The notes under the pieces were generated by a model. It did not search any database. It was given only the letters and a program-made list of their open reading frames with translations, and was not told the origin of the DNA. The translations under genes were made by a program, and so were the position numbers. 64,000 nucleotides of DNA from Ryuthela nishihirai. Taxonomy: Eukaryota > Arthropoda > Arachnida > Araneae > Heptathelidae. Shown here piece by piece: positions 1 to 10,796 of the stretch. Location: assembly GCA_038380435.1 (NCBI GenBank), contig JAWZYU010000007.1, forward strand, positions 21,865,001 through 21,929,000. The letters are read 5' to 3'. Positions within the stretch are counted from its first letter, which is position 1; every line of letters starts with the position of its first letter.

Positions 1-290
1 TGAGCAAACTTCTAAAATGTATATTGATTTTATTAGATGGTTTGAAATAATACTTTCCTGTTAAGTTTCAATTAATTTCTGAGTTAAATTTTCATGACGC
101 ATTACTGTTGTGAAATATTCCAGCTTCCATAACTCTTTAAGTACTGAACGAATATTGTTGAAAATCGAGATTTAAATAAATTTGATTATGATCTTTAATT
201 TATCTTCAGTCGCATTTTTCCATTTAATGCATATTTTAGAAGTTCTAGAACTTCCAAGTTAGATATTCCTTGACGTAACATGAAAATTCT
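1..290 (+). repeat. R1 dispersed AT-rich repeat, copy 1
   Basis: It opens with a CAAACTTCTAAAAT motif and contains CATAACTCTTTAAGTA followed by GAATATTGTTGAAAATC. The same order of motifs recurs near 4.1, 13.5-14.1, 16.1, 43.3 and 57.7 kb. The copies are diverged, so the family is old. No coding potential or terminal repeats are visible and the class is unknown. Confidence 0.5.
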
Positions 291-472
291 CTTTGACAGG
301 GCAGTTTAGATGAAAACCTATTGCGGACCGCAAGATATCTGCTGATCATATTTGCGAATTATTGACTAGACTGACAAAATCTCGATTTTCATAAAAGCAA
401 AATAGGCTCATAACTGAAAGATCAAATTTCCTTAATGTAAAAGTGGGTGAGAGACAAATAATTTATATGTAA

Positions 473-583
473 TATTCTGCTGAGGTCCTGCCATCCTCTC
501 AGATCTTCTACTGTGGCATATAAACTGACAGGCTCCTGTCAGACCTCTGTGGCAAGCAGCTGCTTGAGGGGGTATTTATTTTT
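473..583 (+). mobile_element. SINE-B, 5'-truncated
   Basis: This is the SINE-B body from TTCTGCTGAGGTCCTGCC through AAGCAGCTGCTTGAGGGGG and the TATTTATTT tail. The tRNA-like head is missing, as expected of incomplete target-primed reverse transcription. Confidence 0.85.
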
Positions 584-899
584 TTTAATATATGAAATAT
601 GAATCTATGCGTATGCAAATTCAATTTTCATTTCTGTTAGTGTACACCAATAATCAGTCGAGCACTCTTACCACTCTTATATATTAATAAATGCATTAAA
701 AACAACTATATCACACGAAAAATTGCATTTTTAAATCTTAATCTTTCAGATTATTTTACCCTCTCGCCTGGTACTCACATACTTAAAAATGCTGCAATTG
801 AATTTAAAAAAATGATACACGACTACCAAAAGCAAATACAGACATCATTTCCAATTTCTTTATCTACTGTAAAAAAAAACACGAATTTGCACAATTCCA
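584..899. other. AT-rich spacer
   Basis: I see no gene or recognisable repeat here. Confidence 0.5.
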
Positions 900-1460
900 T
901 CACTGCATCACAGCCAATCCTCCCCACGAAGTCTCCACCACAACTTCTCACGCACACCCCCTTTCCTAGGTATTAAACACTCCCCCTCTCCACAAGAAGT
1001 CATTACAGTTTGTGTTGACAAAAGAAACAAAACGTTTGAAGAACTCGAAACTGGGGTTCGTGTGGAGGGAACTGGGGGATAGCAAGGTCATCGTTTGAGG
1101 GGTGGGGAAGAGAACAAAATGCCGTAATTACACCATCCCCAATCCACACAGTCAGTGACAACGACGGACACAGAACTGCTGATGAACAATCCACAAGGCG
1201 TCGGCGTCTACCAGCAACGAAGGCCGGTACAGTCTAGGCACCCCCGGCGGCGGGCGGAGCCGCAGCGGCGGCGTCGAAGAAGCGTGTTCCACCGGTCGCT
1301 TCTATTGGGAACAGGCTATGTGATGTTTGTTGAAGAGACGACGCGTTTGTGGGCAGCTTGATTTGTTGACTCTCTATGTCGTCGTTCCAGCTGTAATCAT
1401 AGGACTTGGCTATGGTGTTCCCGACTTGGTAAACAAGAGGATCCAATGACATGTGGGAAG
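900..1460. other. GC-rich, CpG-containing island
   Basis: Base composition is clearly richer in G+C than the flanks. From about 1150 to 1345 there are many CpG dinucleotides and GGC/GCC trinucleotide runs. It contains the minus-strand candidate exon described separately. Such islands in an AT-rich animal genome often mark a promoter or first exon. No TATA box or clear initiator is seen. Confidence 0.45.
1234..1452 (-). CDS. candidate host coding exon, unknown protein
   Basis: I do not recognise the protein. The 72-residue frame starts MSLDPLVYQVGN, is hydrophilic with polar and acidic residues in the middle, and ends in an Ala/Pro/Gly-rich run before a TAG. Codon use is balanced and G/C-ending codons are frequent, unlike the AT-rich noise frames nearby. 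The start context is CCCACATGTC, which is acceptable. A 72-residue protein is short, so the exon may splice to a downstream exon before the TAG, but no strong GTAAGT-type donor is visible. A CpG-island artefact is the alternative; transcript data would decide. Confidence 0.35.
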   Translation of the reverse strand: MSLDPLVYQVGNTIAKSYDYSWNDDIESQQIKLPTNASSLQQTSHSLFPIEATGGTRFFDAAAAAPPAAGGA

Positions 1461-2100
1461 TTTTTTCGCTCTCTTATTCATGCTTTGGTGTTCTTGTCCA
1501 GTTTCTGATCAGAAATTGTCAGTTGTCTGAGTCATATTTTCATGATGTACGTTTAGTGTTGTTCGCTTTTTGAAATAATAGTTGATGCTTTTGTCAAAGG
1601 AAGTCCCAAAGTTGGATGATTGCTGCTGCAGAGCACAATAAAGCGTCATTCTATCGACGACATAATTTTTTTTATGTTGATAGTGTGAAAAAGATGTCTT
1701 TAGTAATATTACAGTATTTCTCAATTCTTATGTGGAACAGATATGTATATGTGAAAAACATCTTCACTGGCTAAAACGCGCTGCATACGTGATAAACATG
1801 TATTGCTTTCGTTGATCAACATTACATGCTTTTTAATGCAAGCAACATGAAACTGATGAACTTTAGCATTATCAGGATGATTGATATAAGCCTATATTCT
1901 TAAAAATTAACTCTTACAATAATAGACCTTTTCATTTCACACGTTTTGGCCAAAAATTTGGATGGAGTTTATTTTGACCCAATTTTTTTTACCGATTTTC
2001 TGTTGCAAAAATTGTTTAGATAAATTGACATGGAGAAAGTGATATAACAATTACATTATAAAAAGTACCAAGCAATTTGTATAAGATTTTTTCGGGGTGA
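1453..2100. other. AT-rich spacer
   Basis: No gene, RNA or recognised repeat is seen. Confidence 0.45.
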
Positions 2101-2108
2101 GGGGGAGA

Positions 2109-2140
2109 GGGGGTGTAGCTCAGCTGGTAGCGTACCAGGT
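2109..2140 (+). mobile_element. SINE-A head, left part, interrupted
   Basis: The sequence GTGTAGCTCAGCTGGTAGCG...CCAGGT matches the A-box half of the SINE-A tRNA-like head. It stops exactly where the foldback element begins. The other half (ACAGGCTTGTAATCTG...) resumes after that element. Confidence 0.6.
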
Positions 2141-2501
2141 CAACACCACCTAGAAGAGAAGGCCATTCCACTGAGTTATGACATCAGCATTAGTGGACCT
2201 AACAATATACAATTTTTTATATATTTATTTCTATTATTTCTATTAAATTTTAAAATAAATCTGTATATTAATTTTTATTTACAAATATACATTATTCATG
2301 AAAAAAATTCCAATAAATAAGCGTTATCATAATTTTTTTTCTAAATAATGTATATTTGTACATAAATTAATATAAAGATTAATTTTAAAACTTACCAGTA
2401 GGAGTAACAGAAACAAATATATAAGAAATTTGTATATTTTTCGGTTCACTAATGCTGACGCCATAACTCAGTGTAATGACCTTCTTTTCTAGAGGGTATT
2501 G
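2141..2501. mobile_element. foldback TIR element (CAACACC family), copy 1
   Basis: The termini are inverted: CAACACCACCTAGAAGAGAAGG at the left and its diverged complement ending GGGTATTG at the right. The interior is AT-rich, its two arms are largely complementary, and it has no ORF. The flanks ACCAGGT and AACAGGC look like an imperfect 7-bp target duplication within the SINE-A head. A second copy lies near 44.6 kb. Superfamily is unassigned; a MULE-like or foldback element is possible. Confidence 0.6.
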
Positions 2502-2565
2502 AACAGGCTTGTAATCTGAAACAAATATTCCACGTTCAAGTTCCAACTCTTCCAGTGGCTAAAAT
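2502..2565 (+). mobile_element. SINE-A head, right part
   Basis: ACAGGCTTGTAATCTG continues the SINE-A head after the foldback element, followed by a decayed B-box region (ACGTTCAAGTTCC). The rest of the SINE is not recognisable. Confidence 0.5.
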
Positions 2566-3309
2566 ATATGTTCATTATTCTTCTTCATATAATTTTTACT
2601 AACTTATGACTATCATATAATTTTCCTATTTGCCAAGACTCAATGAAATGTGGATATCACAAATATCCATGCTTTCTGACCTGTTCCTTTAAATCTTGCT
2701 GACACACGACTATCATAAATTTCTTCATTCTCTGTCTAATATTTATTCATATATCGTAGAATTAATTTCCCATTTTCTATAATTTATTAACTGTGTACCC
2801 CTATTCTAGGAGGGGCTATTATTGATGTATGATATTCTTTTTCGGTGTTTTTATTTATTTCTAGAGTTTATATATATATATTTGTGCAATATTTAATTAG
2901 TTGAAATTGGTGAGTAGAGGTAACTAAATTTTTTCAGTCAAATATTTCATGAGTCCCATCTCTAAAGGGCATCTGTGATGTTTTACTACTTAATTAGAGA
3001 TGTGTATGCCTACACCTGTTACCACATACTGTGTTAAAAGGATGAAGAAATAATGGAAACTTGATTGACTTCCTGCTATTCCAATACACGTTTTACATTT
3101 ACGGCATTTAACTGCTTTGATGCAAATGTAAAGGGAAAACGATAGAAATTTTACTGTCATTTTTTAATGTCAAAGCAATAACTGGATTTGTTCTTTACCT
3201 TTGAATAAACTTGTTGAAATTAACACAAACTGGACATCGAAAATTACAATATTTTCATACTTGAAAAGTAATTTGATATGCGTTCACCTACACAAAACAT
3301 TCAGAAATG
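2566..3309. other. AT-rich spacer
   Basis: Nothing recognisable apart from short (TA)n tracts near 2870. Confidence 0.45.
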
Positions 3310-3585
3310 TAGCTTAGACTTGTAATTCGTTAAATTACAAATATAACAAGGAATTCTAATTCGTGGAATTACAAATGTATCGCACTCTAGTAATTCGTCG
3401 TTTTACTACAATAACCTATTCTCGTAAATTCATAAATTGAAATAAGAATACTAAACTGTGATTCGGGTAATTGCGAATGTAATATTCAGATATATTCTGT
3501 AGAATTACGGGTAGAAAGCAGAATCGAAATTTCTTAAATTGCAAACATAACGCAGACTTGCAATTCGTGAAGATAATTTACTAAT
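3310..3585. repeat. degenerate tandem repeat, about 45-50 bp
   Basis: The phrase TAATTCGT(GG/TA)AATTACAAAT recurs about six times with strong divergence. The array is short and non-coding. Confidence 0.5.
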
Positions 3586-5909
3586 TTGCACTCATGAAAT
3601 GATCAATGATAAAGCAATTATAAAGTATCATGCAAGCTTTCATAAAGTATATAAAAAGCTTATTTGCAACTCGAAATTCAGATGTGAAACGTATTTTCAA
3701 TCCCCGGACTTCAAGTTGTATAGCTTTTTTAACAGAGAAACATATTTTTAGAAAATTTCGTTTTCATTATTGAAAAGTGATATAAATATGTGAAAATACT
3801 AAATTAGCTGTAGTTATAAAAACTTTTATTTAAAAGCAAAACATAAATATGAATTATTACTACCTAAAGTATTATAATATTTCTATGCTATGTGAATGTC
3901 TTTGCAGAAAATTACCACTATGCAAATATCGAAATTTATCTAAATAGTAAATAAATATCGATTTTGACATTTCTTTAATATTTAGTTAAGTGAAGTTGGA
4001 ACATTTAACAACAGATGTTGCTGTTAACCTCGTCCTAAAAACTTTCTTCAAAATTGACAAAAACTAGATCATTGCACAAACTTCTAAAATTACATTTTAG
4101 TACACGATTTGATACAATAATTATTCTTTGTTTTATGCACTTTTGTGGTAAATTCTTATTTCCAGCATTACATATGTTAATATCTATAGAATTTTGAGAG
4201 CTAAAACGTTAAAGAGAATATTGTTAAAAAACGAAATCTGTAAACATTTTATCGAGAAATATCTTTTCAGTAAAAAGCATATTTTTATATGTTTAGAATG
4301 AGACTAATTAATTTAACATGATAATGTCCCAATGCTTTTTATAATAATGGATATCAAATATACGTTATACATTATTATAACGCTAATATATGACACTGTA
4401 ATCATATTTTAAAAAATTTAAGAAAGTGAAATTTATTTCCTAACTATTAGGCATTTTAATAATTGATGAAATTTGACAATTTATCTAAAGTAGTTAATTT
4501 GCATCAGCTCAAAAATTGCCTTTCAGTTTTCCCCTACTACACATAACGATTGTAATATACAATTTATCAATTATTATTATCAATAATTTTATACAAAAAC
4601 TTGGTTTCCCGTCCAAAAATTAATAATTTTACACTGCTCATAGTTACTTTTTATTTAAATTTTTATTTTAGCTTTTATAAAGTATATTGAAAACAATATC
4701 TTCTTTCTTCTGTGAGTGGTTCTCAATCTTTTAACCTCCTATAAATGTGTATTTAACTGGCTTATCCTTTATATAGATAGATAAAACTATAGTTATAGTA
4801 TAACAATGGTTATTTATACTTTGTTACTAGGTCTAGCGACTTTTGAGCTCTCACGGCTTACCCCAAAAAAATTTACCGCATATCCGACGTTGAGAACCCC
4901 TAATTTAGTGGATCCCCTTACTCTCGAGAAGGTTCAATCTGTGTCCTAATAGCTGTTTAATGGAGCTACTTCAATCTTCTCTGAGACCTTAGATTCCTTG
5001 TGACCCTCAATTAGCCCATTTTTGTGCAAAAAAACAAAGCGCTTCTTAGAAGTAAAATAACTCAATCCTCGGTGAATAAATAAATATATATACTTCATGC
5101 TATTACTATAAAAATAAGTAGAATAGATTTCAGTATTGATTGATATTTTAAGATATAAATGAAAAATTATTTTTCAGTTCAATGAGTACTAAGGAAATAT
5201 TATGATTCATACTTTTTCAAAACCTCCAAGAAACTTAAACTTCCATTGTTAGAGGCTACTAAATGTAGAAAATACAAAGATTGAACTAATATTGCTAAAG
5301 CTATATTTATGTCAGAAATTCTGGTGACGGTCAAGAATACATAGCTTAAGAAGAGTGAAGCTTTTTTAATGTTTTAATCAAATTATTACTGGATAAAATT
5401 TGACTAGTTAATATATTTTAAAAAAGTAATTTAGTTTAAATTTTTAAATACTGTGTAATATAGGAGTGATAAATAATTTTATTTTTTAACATATCAATAT
5501 CATTTAAATCAAATATCTTAATAAAATATTCAGATCTTGATTTTTTTTCTTCAAATTTTTCTTTTTAGGTAAATAGTTTTATAGTTAAAGTGAAAATCTT
5601 TTTGTAGTTTCCCCTTTCTGTTTTTTTTTTTCAGCTACATGAGACCGATCTTATCTAATAGGTGATAGGAGAGTCCTGGGAGGATATAAAAAGTTGTATG
5701 CGCCAATCTTTATCAGCATCCATAACATCGAGGTTAATATCTCTTAATTAGTTATCATTATCCTTAAAATTGATTTTAAACTAACAGACTAGTCGAGTTT
5801 TTGCAATGGTTGTTTATATGTTGCTTTAATTTAAAAACAACAAAAAACAACTTAAGGTTCGATGAATTAAATAAGGAGAAAAAGTAATCAATCTCGTTTT
5901 TCATTGATG
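3586..5909. other. long AT-rich intergenic stretch
   Basis: Apart from an R1-like copy near 4070-4290 (CACAAACTTCTAAAATTAC...) and a 30-bp motif near 4830 shared with 8820, I see no gene, RNA or mobile element. Confidence 0.4.
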
Positions 5910-5921
5910 ATTAATAATTGA

Positions 5922-6307
5922 GTTGGGTTGTTTAACCCCTGAGCTGCACTTTTTTGCACACCATGGGCTAAATGGCCAGGTCACATGGACCCTGAAGGCT
6001 CAGAGAAGGTTGGGGGAGGGGACTCACTGGAACAGCTGTTGGGAGACAGATGGTAACCTCCCGTCAAGGCCATCCAGCGTGTTCTTTAACGTGCACAGGG
6101 TATGGCTCTCCCGCACACGGGGCCACGGCTTAACGTCCCATCCGACGGACGGCGGCCTTTTCAAGCCCATCGGTGTCCCCTACTGACCGTGGGCAGGGCG
6201 GGGAAATTTTGCGGCGATAAATCTCAACGCTGACCCAGCTGGGACTCGAACCTGGGAACTACAGATTACGAGCCTGGCGCGCTACCGACTGAGCCACCCC
6301 CGCCCCA
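5922..6307 (-). mobile_element. SINE-A, full length
   Basis: Read on the minus strand it has the tRNA-like head (GGTGGCTCAGTCGGTAGCGCG and GGTTCGAGTCCC), the core with CGTTAAAGAACACGCTGG, and the CAACCCAAC tail. A perfect 12-bp target duplication ATTAATAATTGA lies at 5910-5921 and 6308-6319. It is little diverged from the other copies, so insertion is fairly recent. The long minus-strand frame through it is a consequence of the SINE sequence, not a gene. Confidence 0.95.
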
Positions 6308-6370
6308 ATTAATAATTGACTGAAAAAATATATTGCTAGAGAAAGTTAACATGTATTTCAGAAAAATATA

Positions 6371-7120
6371 CACCCAATTCTGTTTTAACACGGATTTTTT
6401 TTTTACACGATTTTAATTAACATGGTTTTAGAAAAAAAATTAAATTCTCTTTTTACACGATTTATTTTGATCTAACACGGTTCAAACGGCGCCTTTTTAA
6501 AAATCTCCATTTGAATTTAATACTGAAAATGTATTCCTATTCAAGAAAAAATTCCTAGAATTTACATTTATAACAAAGATGCCGCTTTCGTGGTCGCACT
6601 TTTCGAAGTAGTTTTAACTTTGAAAATGTACTATGGATAACCATTGGAGTATGAACACGAGAGCATTTCACCATTGTAGCATGAACACGACGGCCAAAAT
6701 ATTTCAAGCGATGAAAGTGATTTAATTCCAGTCTTACCCAAACGAATGCATCTATTGTCAGAAAGTGACAAAGAATAAAATCTAGTTAACAAGCATATGT
6801 AAGTCATTTTTTTTGCACTTTTGAATTAGTGACATATTATTTTCTTTATGAAGGATAATTTACTTTATATATGTCACATAATTATTTTTATAAGTTTATA
6901 AAATAAAAAATGTGTTTAAATGAATAAAAATCAAATAAAGATTTAATTAATGTTTTTGATATGATTTGTTTGAAAACAACTTATTATTTGTACTGGGTTT
7001 TCGCGTCTGGAACCAATTTTCAATTTTTTTTCATATGCACTGTATTTTTTTTTACCCGGTTTTTTTTTTTTGCACAGTTTTTTCGGGAACCTATCTACCG
7101 TGTAAAAACAGATTTGGGTG
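6371..7120. mobile_element. TA-flanked TIR element (non-autonomous, Tc1/mariner- or pogo-like)
   Basis: The left end CACCCAATTCTGTTTTAACA is matched in inverted orientation by the right end TGTAAAAACAGATTTGGGTG, and both ends are bordered by TA. The 750-bp interior has poly(T) tracts and ACACGG motifs but no transposase frame. TA duplication points to the Tc1/mariner superfamily; the exact family is not recognised. Confidence 0.55.
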
Positions 7121-7126
7121 TATTAT

Positions 7127-7143
7127 GTACTTGCTTCGGCAGT

Positions 7144-7179
<36 letters not shown>

Positions 7180-7233
7180 TCATGTCCCCTGCACAAAGAT
7201 GACACGCAAGATCGTGAAGCGTTCCACATTTTT
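7127..7233 (+). pseudogene. U6 snRNA-derived sequence (5' half of a U6/SINE-B chimera)
   Basis: About 107 bases match spliceosomal U6 from the 5' stem-loop (GTACTTGCTTCGGCAGTACAT) through the ACAGAGA box, the CAGAGAAGATTA region and GACACGCAAGATCGTGAAGCG to the terminal T run. The ACAGAGA motif is intact. Substitutions occur in the U4-pairing region (ATTATCATGTCCCC for the usual ATTAGCATGGCCCC), and the AAATTCGTG stretch reads AGATCGTG. No TATA box is seen about 25-30 bases upstream, where a real U6 promoter should have one; that space is the end of a DNA transposon. The 3' end runs directly into a same-strand SINE-B. A retrotransposed pseudogene made by template switching fits best. Confidence 0.9.
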
Positions 7234-7234
7234 A

Positions 7235-7441
7235 GCCGTCCCATGTCCGAGTGGTTAGCACGCTTGGCTACTGATCTAAGGGATCTGGGTTCGAGCCCTG
7301 GATATGGCATGGTTGTGTGCTGTTTTTCTGCTGAGGTCTTGCCATCCTCACAGACCTTCTACTCTGGCATATAAACTGACAGACTCCTGTCAGACCTCTG
7401 TGGCAAGCAGCTGCTTGAGGGGGTATTTATTTATTTTTTTA
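7235..7441 (+). mobile_element. SINE-B, full length, fused to U6
   Basis: It carries the whole head (GCCGTCCCATGTCCGAGTGG, then GGTTCGAGCCC), the body and the TATTTATTTATTTTTTT tail. The 5' end abuts the U6 T run with only one or two bases between. No clear target duplication was found around the combined unit. Confidence 0.9.
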
Positions 7442-7444
7442 ATT

Positions 7445-7995
7445 TATGAAACGAGTCAACAATTTTCTTGTATAAGATTTCAGGATTATTTGTTGTTTTT
7501 GATAAATCGTCCCAATTTATTTCCAGTAATCTTTTCCCAATGATTTTCTCATCATAGGCGTACCTCAGGTTCACTTATTTTGTTGCACAGCTCACCAGTG
7601 ACTGATTCATTAGAATGCAAATCATTGGAACCATACAAAGCCATTATGAAATAGTGATCTGCTATTTTCTGCGTACATACTGCTATGAGAAAAGGTAAAT
7701 TATTTTTTACAACTACATGATCGATATACATGTACGGGCCAACTAGTCGTTTCGGATTTCCAATCTTGTATTATCGTCTATCATTTGATCATAGCCAAAA
7801 TCTCTTACGATATTTCTATACTCCTGTACCACAGATTTATGCGGATTTTTAACATCAATATTAAAATCCCCAATTAAAAGCGCATCATTCAGAATCTTAT
7901 TTTATTTAACCAAATTTCTTAAATTTTGAAGAAAAAGTTTCAAATCAGAGCTAGGGGATCTGTATATTGTAAAAATACGACGTTTAACATTGAAT
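7445..7995 (-). pseudogene. decayed Jockey/CR1-like LINE endonuclease
   Basis: Minus-strand translation, with stops and shifts, gives the ordered marks of an apurinic-type LINE endonuclease: YRSPSSDL, then IGDFNIDV, then ADHYF, followed by an INWDDL-type linker. These correspond to the tyrosine motif, the catalytic Asp/Asn motif and the terminal Asp-His motif. No reverse transcriptase follows; the sequence is cut at the SINE-B tail. It is unrelated in sequence to the intact-looking LINE at 17.6-21.3 kb. Confidence 0.7.
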
Positions 7996-8845
7996 TATTT
8001 TATAGAGATTATCATGATATTGATCATGATCAATGGTCTTTTGTTAGATTATTGTAAAGGATAATGTATTCCAATGACTTGGGCGCTTTAAAAATATTTT
8101 GAATTGGAAAATTGTATTTTTTTATTCTGAAATATTATAAGCGAATATTATATTCAGTAAGCGAAAGATAAAAAAAGGGAAACTGCTAATAGGTGTCAAT
8201 TGAATGTTATGCGTCTGGAAACATATTTCTTTCCTAACTGGTACTAAAGTAACCACTGGGCAAGTTTACGAAAAGATTCTTTTCTACAAAAGAAGCCCAA
8301 GGAGCGAGCCATAGGTTGCAGCTGGCTAGTTTCTGATGGCTCGCGGACCATCGCAGAAACACGTTTGGAAAGGTTTGCATAAAGAAATGATTTCTAGTGG
8401 TACAAAACCGGGAATAGGGCCTAAAGCTTTCCTTATTGACTAATTTCCATTCGATGATAAATATTATTTTTTGTGCAATATTTTGTTGATAGATTCCGAA
8501 AGTTTAGTGCAGTATACGGTCGGTAGATGGCGCACGCTACTGACTGTGTGAAAGTTGATTATATTTAAAAAGAAAATAAATATTAAAAAAGGAAATAAAT
8601 ATTCAAGTGATGTATTCATGAAACATTCATTTATACTAATCATGCATTCAGTACCGAGAAGTACGTGTTTCTTATGCCTTATTGTTTTATTTAGTGAATT
8701 CTGTTGGGTATGTTTCCTCTAAAACCCTATTTCCATGATAATAGGATTAAATGACAAAACAATTTAACAAATCTTATAAAATTATAAACATTTTACTGGG
8801 TAATCAGTGAAATGGACTTGTTACTAGATCTAGCGACTTTTGAGC
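7996..8845. other. intergenic stretch
   Basis: No gene is recognised. The last 30 bases (TTACTAGATCTAGCGACTTT...) match a stretch near 4830. A less AT-rich patch at 8270-8430 has no open frame of interest. Confidence 0.4.
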
Positions 8846-9137
8846 TCCGCAAAATTCCCCGCCCTGCCCACGGTCAGTAGGGGACACCGATGGGCTTGGA
8901 AAGGCCGCCGTCCGTCGGATGGGACGTTAAGCCGTGGCCCCGTGTGCGGGAGAGCCATACCCTGTGCACGTTAAAGAACACGCTGGATGGCCTTGACGGG
9001 AGGCTACCATCTGTCTCCCAACAGCTGTTCCAGTGGGTCCCCTCTCCCAACCTTCTCTGAGCCTTCGGGGTCCATGTGACCTGGCCATTTAGCACATGGT
9101 GTGCAAAAAAACTAAGAGGTAAAGCAACCCAACCCAA
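8846..9137 (+). mobile_element. SINE-A, 5'-truncated
   Basis: It begins in the core at CTCCGCAAAATTCCCCGCCC and ends AAGCAACCCAACCCAAC. The tRNA-like head is missing. The sequence is close to the other young copies. Confidence 0.9.
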
Positions 9138-9149
9138 CAACACAATATC

Positions 9150-9510
9150 TTCTATCTAACACGATGTCTTTTTTTCCTCTATGTGATACAATGCCTTCTT
9201 TCTTCTATGTAACACAATGCCTTATTGCTTCTATGTAACACAATATCTTCTTTTTAATATGTAACACGTCTTCTTCCTTTTATGCAACACAATGTTTTCT
9301 TTCTTCTATTTAACACAATGTCTTCTTTCCTCTATAGAACACGACTTTTCTTCTATGTAACACAATGACTTTTCTTCTATGTAACACAGTGCCTTCTTTC
9401 TTCTATGTAACACAATGACTTTTCTTCTATAAAGCACAATGTTCTATTTTTTTCTGTGTAACAATGTTCTTTTTTCTTCTGTATATAGCAATGTATCTTT
9501 TCTATACAGC
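9150..9510. repeat. minisatellite, about 25-30 bp unit
   Basis: Imperfect repeats of CTTCTATGTAACACAATG with short TTC-rich linkers, about 13 units, starting right after the SINE-A tail. Non-coding. Confidence 0.8.
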
Positions 9511-10041
9511 CCAATGTCACCTTCTAGATTAAAAATCTTAATTTTTCTACTGTAAATTATTTTATTTCAAGTTATATCCATATAAAAATCAAAATTCACT
9601 TGGAATTTATCAAAAAAAAAGCAGAAATCTTGATTTCTATTCAAGAATCATTTTTAATTTTATATTATTCCCATTATTTTCTCTGCTTTAAAAACACAAT
9701 GGCTTTTTTTTTTTGCATGATTAACTTCCACTTGATTTTTTTTTCTCGTTTCAACTTTTCTTTTGACGATCTTCTACTTTCTAAACTTTCTTCAGATTCC
9801 ATATCCTCATCCAATTGTTCATTTTTTTTTTTCCATTCTAGAATCGTTTAGCTTTAATCTTATTTGGTCACGACTTTGGGATTTAAATTTCGTTTTTCCG
9901 CTCTAATCGATTTTGTTTCTTAACCTGTATTATGTTGTCAGAAGTATAAATGTTTCTTTTCAACACTTATATCTGTTATTTCAGTTTTCTTTTCATTTTT
10001 CAACGCAAACTGCAGAAATCGAAGACGGCTGATCGTGAATA
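9511..10041. other. T-rich intergenic stretch
   Basis: Low-complexity T/C-rich sequence; no gene or repeat family recognised. Confidence 0.45.
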
Positions 10042-10305
10042 ACATTGTACAAACTAATTTTCGCATTTAATTGTTCAGGAAAAAAAATTTGAAATAACTT
10101 TAAAAAATACAAAACGTTTATCAGTTCATTTTTAATCTATTAAACTTTAATATTTGAGTAAATAAAGTGTATTACATTGTACAAACTAATTTTCGCATTT
10201 AATTGTTCAGGAAAAAAAATTTGAAATAACTTTAAAAAATACAAAACGTTTAACAGTTCATTTTTAATCTATTAAACTTTAATATTTGAGTAAATAAAGT
10301 GTATT
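10042..10305. repeat. 132-bp tandem duplication
   Basis: Two direct copies starting ACATTGTACAAACTAATTTT, 132 bp apart, are almost identical; one visible difference is TATCAG versus TAACAG. The duplication is recent or has been homogenised. No coding content. Confidence 0.9.
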
Positions 10306-10583
10306 ACACTCGTCATAACAAGCATCGAAATTTAGCTTAAGATCAAGGAATAAAAATATTTGTAGAGGGATATTTTTATACAGATAAAAACTGAAAGCTT
10401 TGCCTGGATCCAAGCATAGAAGGCAGATATCGCTGTATTTTTTTTCCCCCAAAGAAATACGTTAGCGAATTTATTTTCACTCAGTCTGAAGGAAAATTCT
10501 ATGGAACTAAAACCAAGCAAAGCCTGAATCTAGGAAAAAAAAAATAGGAAAATAACCAAGTGTCTGAACCGAATCAGAACGTA

Positions 10584-10796
10584 CAGTCGCTCAAAAAAGT
10601 ATCCGAACGCTATGGTTGATTACAGAATTCAGAAAAAATATCTGGTAACGATATTTTTAGAAATTAATGATCTGGCAACCTTCGTGTACTGTACACGAAA
10701 GTTGCCAGATCACTAATTTCTAAAAAAATCGTTGCCAGTTGTTTTTTCTGAATTTTGTATACAACCATAGCGTTCGGATACTTTTTTGAGCGACTG
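10584..10796. mobile_element. palindromic MITE (CAGTCGCTCAAAAAAG family), copy 1
   Basis: The element is almost entirely an inverted repeat: CAGTCGCTCAAAAAAGTATC at the left, its complement ending GAGCGACTG at the right, and arms meeting near 10690 around GTACTGTACAC. TA borders both ends. Tc1/mariner-type non-autonomous transposon. A related composite copy lies at 22.1-22.7 kb. Confidence 0.85.

Noticed and set aside
7127..7233. Functional U6 gene
   Set aside because: No TATA or proximal element space upstream (a transposon end is there), substitutions in normally invariant regions, and direct fusion to a SINE.
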